NCBI GenBank assembly: GCA_905221605.1
Contig: CAJNDS010002232.1
Location: 499,541 to 563,540 of the forward strand
From: Symbiodinium natans
Lineage: Eukaryota; Sar; Dinophyceae; Suessiales; Symbiodiniaceae
DNA: 64,000 bases
Reading direction: 5' to 3'
The position numbers and the translations under genes are program-made. Positions 61,155 through 64,000 of this stretch are shown one piece after another. Within the stretch, counting starts at the first letter, position 1, and every line of letters begins with the position of its first letter. Below the pieces are notes generated by a model. It made no database searches and was not told where the DNA came from. It saw only the letters and a program-made list of their open reading frames with translations.

Positions 61155-62232
61155 CTTCTTCGGCACCTTTTCGGAAGTGGCCTTATCATCAACGGCGCCC
61201 ATGAACAAGGGACCCGTCTAAGTCCAAACCCAGGAGCGCGCTGTTTAAAACCTCAATCCTGCGCAAAAGACAGGGTTTAGGCTTTGGTACCGGGGTTTCC
61301 CAGAATACCGCCCGTGCTGGGGAGGTTCCCGTAACAAGGATCAACATATTCGGGTTTTCGAAAATAGGGGATCCCTATCATCGACCCCTATAATAGGGAC
61401 CCCAATAAGGGACCCCCTAATTTCGGAAACCCCCAATTTTGGGGGGGTATGTCAGGGGAGTCCCCCCCCCCCATCTAGTCTGGGAACACACCCTGACGGT
61501 TTAGGGTTTCGGTTTAGGGTTTAGGGTTTAGGGTTTAGGGTTTAGGGTTTAGGGTTTAGGGTTTAGGGTTTAGGGTCCATCCCCGAGCTGCAGGTCGTGG
61601 CCTTTGTGAAGAAGTTCGGCGAGGTCGTCTTGACGCTTGGCAGCACCCTAAACCCTAAACCCTAAGCCCTAAACCCTAAACCCTAAGCCCTAAGCCCTAA
61701 GCCCTAAACCCTAAACCCTAAACCCTAAACCCTAAACCCTAAACCCTAAGCCCTAAGCCCTAAGCCTTAAACCCTAAACCCTAGCCCGGCGCTCGAGACA
61801 TCTGAGCTCGAAGCTCCGAGAGCTGAAGCCTTTGACCCGAAGCCTGGGTGGAAGGCTTAGGCTTAGGGGGCTCAGGGTTGAGGTTTAGGGTTTAGGGTTT
61901 AGGGTTTAGGGTTTAGGGTTTAGGGTTTAGGGTTTAGGGTTTAGGGTTTAGGGTTTAGGGTTTAGGGTTTAGGGTTTAGGGTGGGGGGCTTAGGGTTTAG
62001 GGTTCAGGGTTCAGGGTTGAGGTGTGGGGGGCCCCAGGGTTGTTTTAGGGGTCTCAGGGGGGGCCCCAGGGTTGAAGGTTTAGGGGGGCCTGAGGGTTGA
62101 GGTCTAGGGGTTTTTGGGGGCTTTTTGGGGGAGTATTTTGGGGGGCTTGTGGCAGGAAAGACATGAAAGAGGACGTGGTGGTTGAGGGCACGAAAGACAT
62201 GAAAGACGACGTGGTGGTTGAGGCGCAGACCT
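61155..62232 (+). CDS. Exon-like islands, last with KDMK-DVVVE repeat
   Basis: About 61157-61218 reads FFGTFSEVALSSTAPMNKGP. About 61574-61645 starts at TTTAG|GG of an array and reads SIPELQVVAFVKKFGEVVLT. About 61790-61853 reads PALETSELEAPRAEAFDPKP. About 62155-62232 reads RKDMKEDVVVEGTKDMKDDV then VVEAQT and TGA, a 13-residue repeat. The final stop suggests a gene end. Identity unknown. Confidence 0.4.
61497..62060. repeat. Telomeric arrays
   Basis: TTTAGGG at about 61497-61578, CCCTAAA/CCCTAAG at 61647-61787, and TTTAGGG at about 61878-61981 trailing into degenerate G-rich units. Confidence 0.97.
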
Positions 62233-62286
62233 GATTGCCGAGGCTGGGGTGGGCGCCTGGTGTAAAAGGAGGATTGCTTTGACTTA

Positions 62287-62455
62287 CAGGTTCTCAGTAA
62301 GGAAGGAGGGACTTAGGTACTGTACCCTGTGTAGTCCCTTGAAGGGTACATATGTATCATACTATACTATATTATATGACATAGCTACATGGAATATTAT
62401 GTCTCTGGCATATATCGGGGGATATCTAAGTCTCTCATTCCCTACCAAGAACCAG
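62287..62455 (+). mobile_element. MITE, CTGGTTCTTGGTA family, long copy
   Basis: It begins CAGGTTCTCAGTA and ends CTACCAAGAACCAG, the inverted ends of the copy at 39699-39780. The centre is AT-rich (ATACTATACTATATTATATG). Confidence 0.5.
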
Positions 62456-63480
62456 TGAGTGGATTCTGGGTGTGCGGTTGTTCAAGGTCCCCAGAATGTG
62501 TGATAAAAGTCAGCTGTTGGGTCATTCTTGCCTTGTTTTGGCCAGGTTGCGAGGCGCTCCTTCTAGGAGAAGCGCCGGCCATGGCTGCATGCTGCTGAAG
62601 TGATCCGCATGTTTCTGGTCGTTGTGTGGGGAGCCGCACGGTTTCAGCATTCATCCGAAGGCCCCCCCAAAATTCTGCGAGCTGTTGGCATGGCAAAGGC
62701 GGAAGGGAGTGCTCCGAAACGAGAGCATCCCATGAGCTTCAAGGTCGTGAACATGACGTTGTGACCATCTACTGCCGCCCTCCCATCTACAGTCTACAGT
62801 CGCAGTCCCATCTACTGCTCACTCTGTTCGCATTCACGTCTTGTTCCATGCTCGCTCAGCCGTGGATTCAGATTGCACGAATTCGCGACGTTCGGAAGTA
62901 CTTTCAAGAGCCTGGGTGGAAAATCGCCCGCTGCTTCCGCTAGCACGAACGAAGAAGAAAAGGGGAGACTGGCTGGGACCCTCTCTTTCCATACATCGGC
63001 TCTATCTCTTCCTATCTCTTCCCATTTTCCTATCCTTCTTTTTCTCCATCTCTATCTATATTTCTCTTTATCTCTATTTTTATATCGTTTTTTGTCTCAT
63101 CATCTATCTCGTTATGTCGCTGTTCATTCTATTTTCATCTCACTCTTTCTCTCTTTTTGTTGTTCTGTATCTCTCTTTTCCTCGTTATCTCTGACTTGCA
63201 GATCCCTTGATTATTATTATTATTACTATTATGATTATTGTTTTTATTTTTGTTATTGTTATTAATTATTGATATATATATATACACACATTTATAGAGG
63301 GCTTCTTGAGAATGTGGGTTGAGACCCTAACTAAGTTGGCGCTGCTGTTCCGGACTCATGCTGCAGCCAGAAACGCCAGGTTTTTGTCGTTCATATTGTT
63401 GACACAAAAAAAGGCTCTCCTCAATGTGAGTCTTTGACAAAACTTGTGAGCTCGTATTTGTGGTTGAAAGCAGGCTACGG
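62456..63480. other. No gene recognised; pyrimidine and TTA microsatellites
   Basis: A CT-rich (TCTATCTCTT-type) tract spans about 62983-63200 and (TTA)n spans 63209-63270. Frames across them are low-complexity. Confidence 0.6.
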
Positions 63481-63484
63481 CGGG

Positions 63485-63717
63485 AAACCCTAAACCCTAA
63501 ACCCGAAACCCTAGACCCCAAACCCTAAACCCTAAACCCTAAACCCTAAACCCTGAACCCTGAACCCTAAACCCAAGACACAAAGCCGCGCATGGCACAT
63601 ACGGTTGGTGCATCAGTATGTGCACCACGCAGTTGGCACCGTGTGACCTAGATGGTAGGTTTAGGGTTTAGGGTTTAGGGTTTAGGGTTTAGGGTTTAGG
63701 GTTTAGGGTTTAGGGCC
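63485..63717. repeat. Paired telomeric arrays, opposite orientation
   Basis: CCCTAAA with CCCGAAA and CCCTGAA variants at 63485-63575, and TTTAGGG at 63656-63714. Confidence 0.95.
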
Positions 63718-64000
63718 TAGTGTCATACAAGGTTCGCTGTTTTGTTTGGCATGCGTTTTCAGTAGCTGGTTTAGGACTTACATGATTTCTTTTGTCAGGT
63801 GTATGACCCTGTCAGCCTGTACATTCTCTTGCAATCTGAGAGGCCAGAGAAGTTGTCAGGAACGGGAGACGCAAACAGCCTGCATACTCTGGTGTTTTTT
63901 TCCCTTTCAGTTCTTGCAACTTCGCGCGTTTTTGCCGAAGGCTCCTGCCTTGTGACGCTTAGCGGCCTCGCCCGGCTTGAGAGAGAGAGAGAGAGAGAGA
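63718..64000. other. End of window with GA microsatellite
   Basis: An unassigned frame at 63746-63955 has a hydrophobic start but no recognised domain. (GA)n begins at 63980 and runs off the window. Confidence 0.5.

Noticed and set aside
36292-63717. A chromosome end or a single fused telomere
   Set aside because: Arrays are short, alternate in orientation and are separated by exon-like sequence over 27 kb; no terminal tract is present.

Overview
The window looks like nuclear DNA of a dinoflagellate, probably a Symbiodiniaceae-like alga. The main evidence is splicing. In two recognisable genes the exons join in frame only if donors are GC or GA as well as GT and the base after the acceptor AG is G, which is the known dinoflagellate pattern. 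Other support: TTTAGGG telomere-type repeats, a LINE-like retroelement, many degenerate mobile copies, abundant microsatellites and sparse coding. A 14-base match to the end of the dinoflagellate spliced leader, one T short, is weak extra evidence. No bacterial or viral gene order is visible.

Layout. 1-2.1 kb: simple repeats, a fold-back element and a degenerate tandem repeat. 2.1-17.1 kb: degenerate mobile material. A broken coding region (3.4-5.1 kb) is followed by two minus-strand tails with poly-T ends (5.12 and 7.49 kb), a plus-strand SF1-type helicase pseudogene plus a large open frame of unknown function (9.6-14.5 kb), and two plus-strand tails with poly-A ends (16.73 and 17.09 kb). 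The tails mirror each other, so the region is a large inverted structure.

17.2-33.0 kb holds three insertions of one non-LTR retrotransposon group: element A (2.1 kb), element B (10.4 kb) and element A' (2.1 kb). All three sit at the same point of a roughly 110-bp host repeat. Each is bounded by its own 13-bp target duplication, and the three duplications differ from one another. B encodes an RNA 2'-phosphotransferase (KptA/Tpt1) domain split by a frameshift, an EEP endonuclease, a reverse transcriptase, zinc fingers, an overprinted 283-aa frame and a C-terminal ubiquitin-specific-protease-like domain. A and A' lack the reverse transcriptase but share B's two ends and one internal block, so they look like non-autonomous partners.

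34.3-64 kb is genic and dominated by interstitial telomeric arrays in both orientations. Recognisable genes are a SWEET-type sugar transporter, an ankyrin-repeat protein, a TRP/polycystin-like cation channel and a Cof-type HAD hydrolase. Between the arrays lie many short exon-like islands. In the HAD gene two introns consist almost wholly of telomeric repeats, one in each orientation, and in-phase splicing brings the catalytic motifs together. The most unusual possibility here is that telomeric repeat DNA is acting as, or being turned into, spliceosomal introns.
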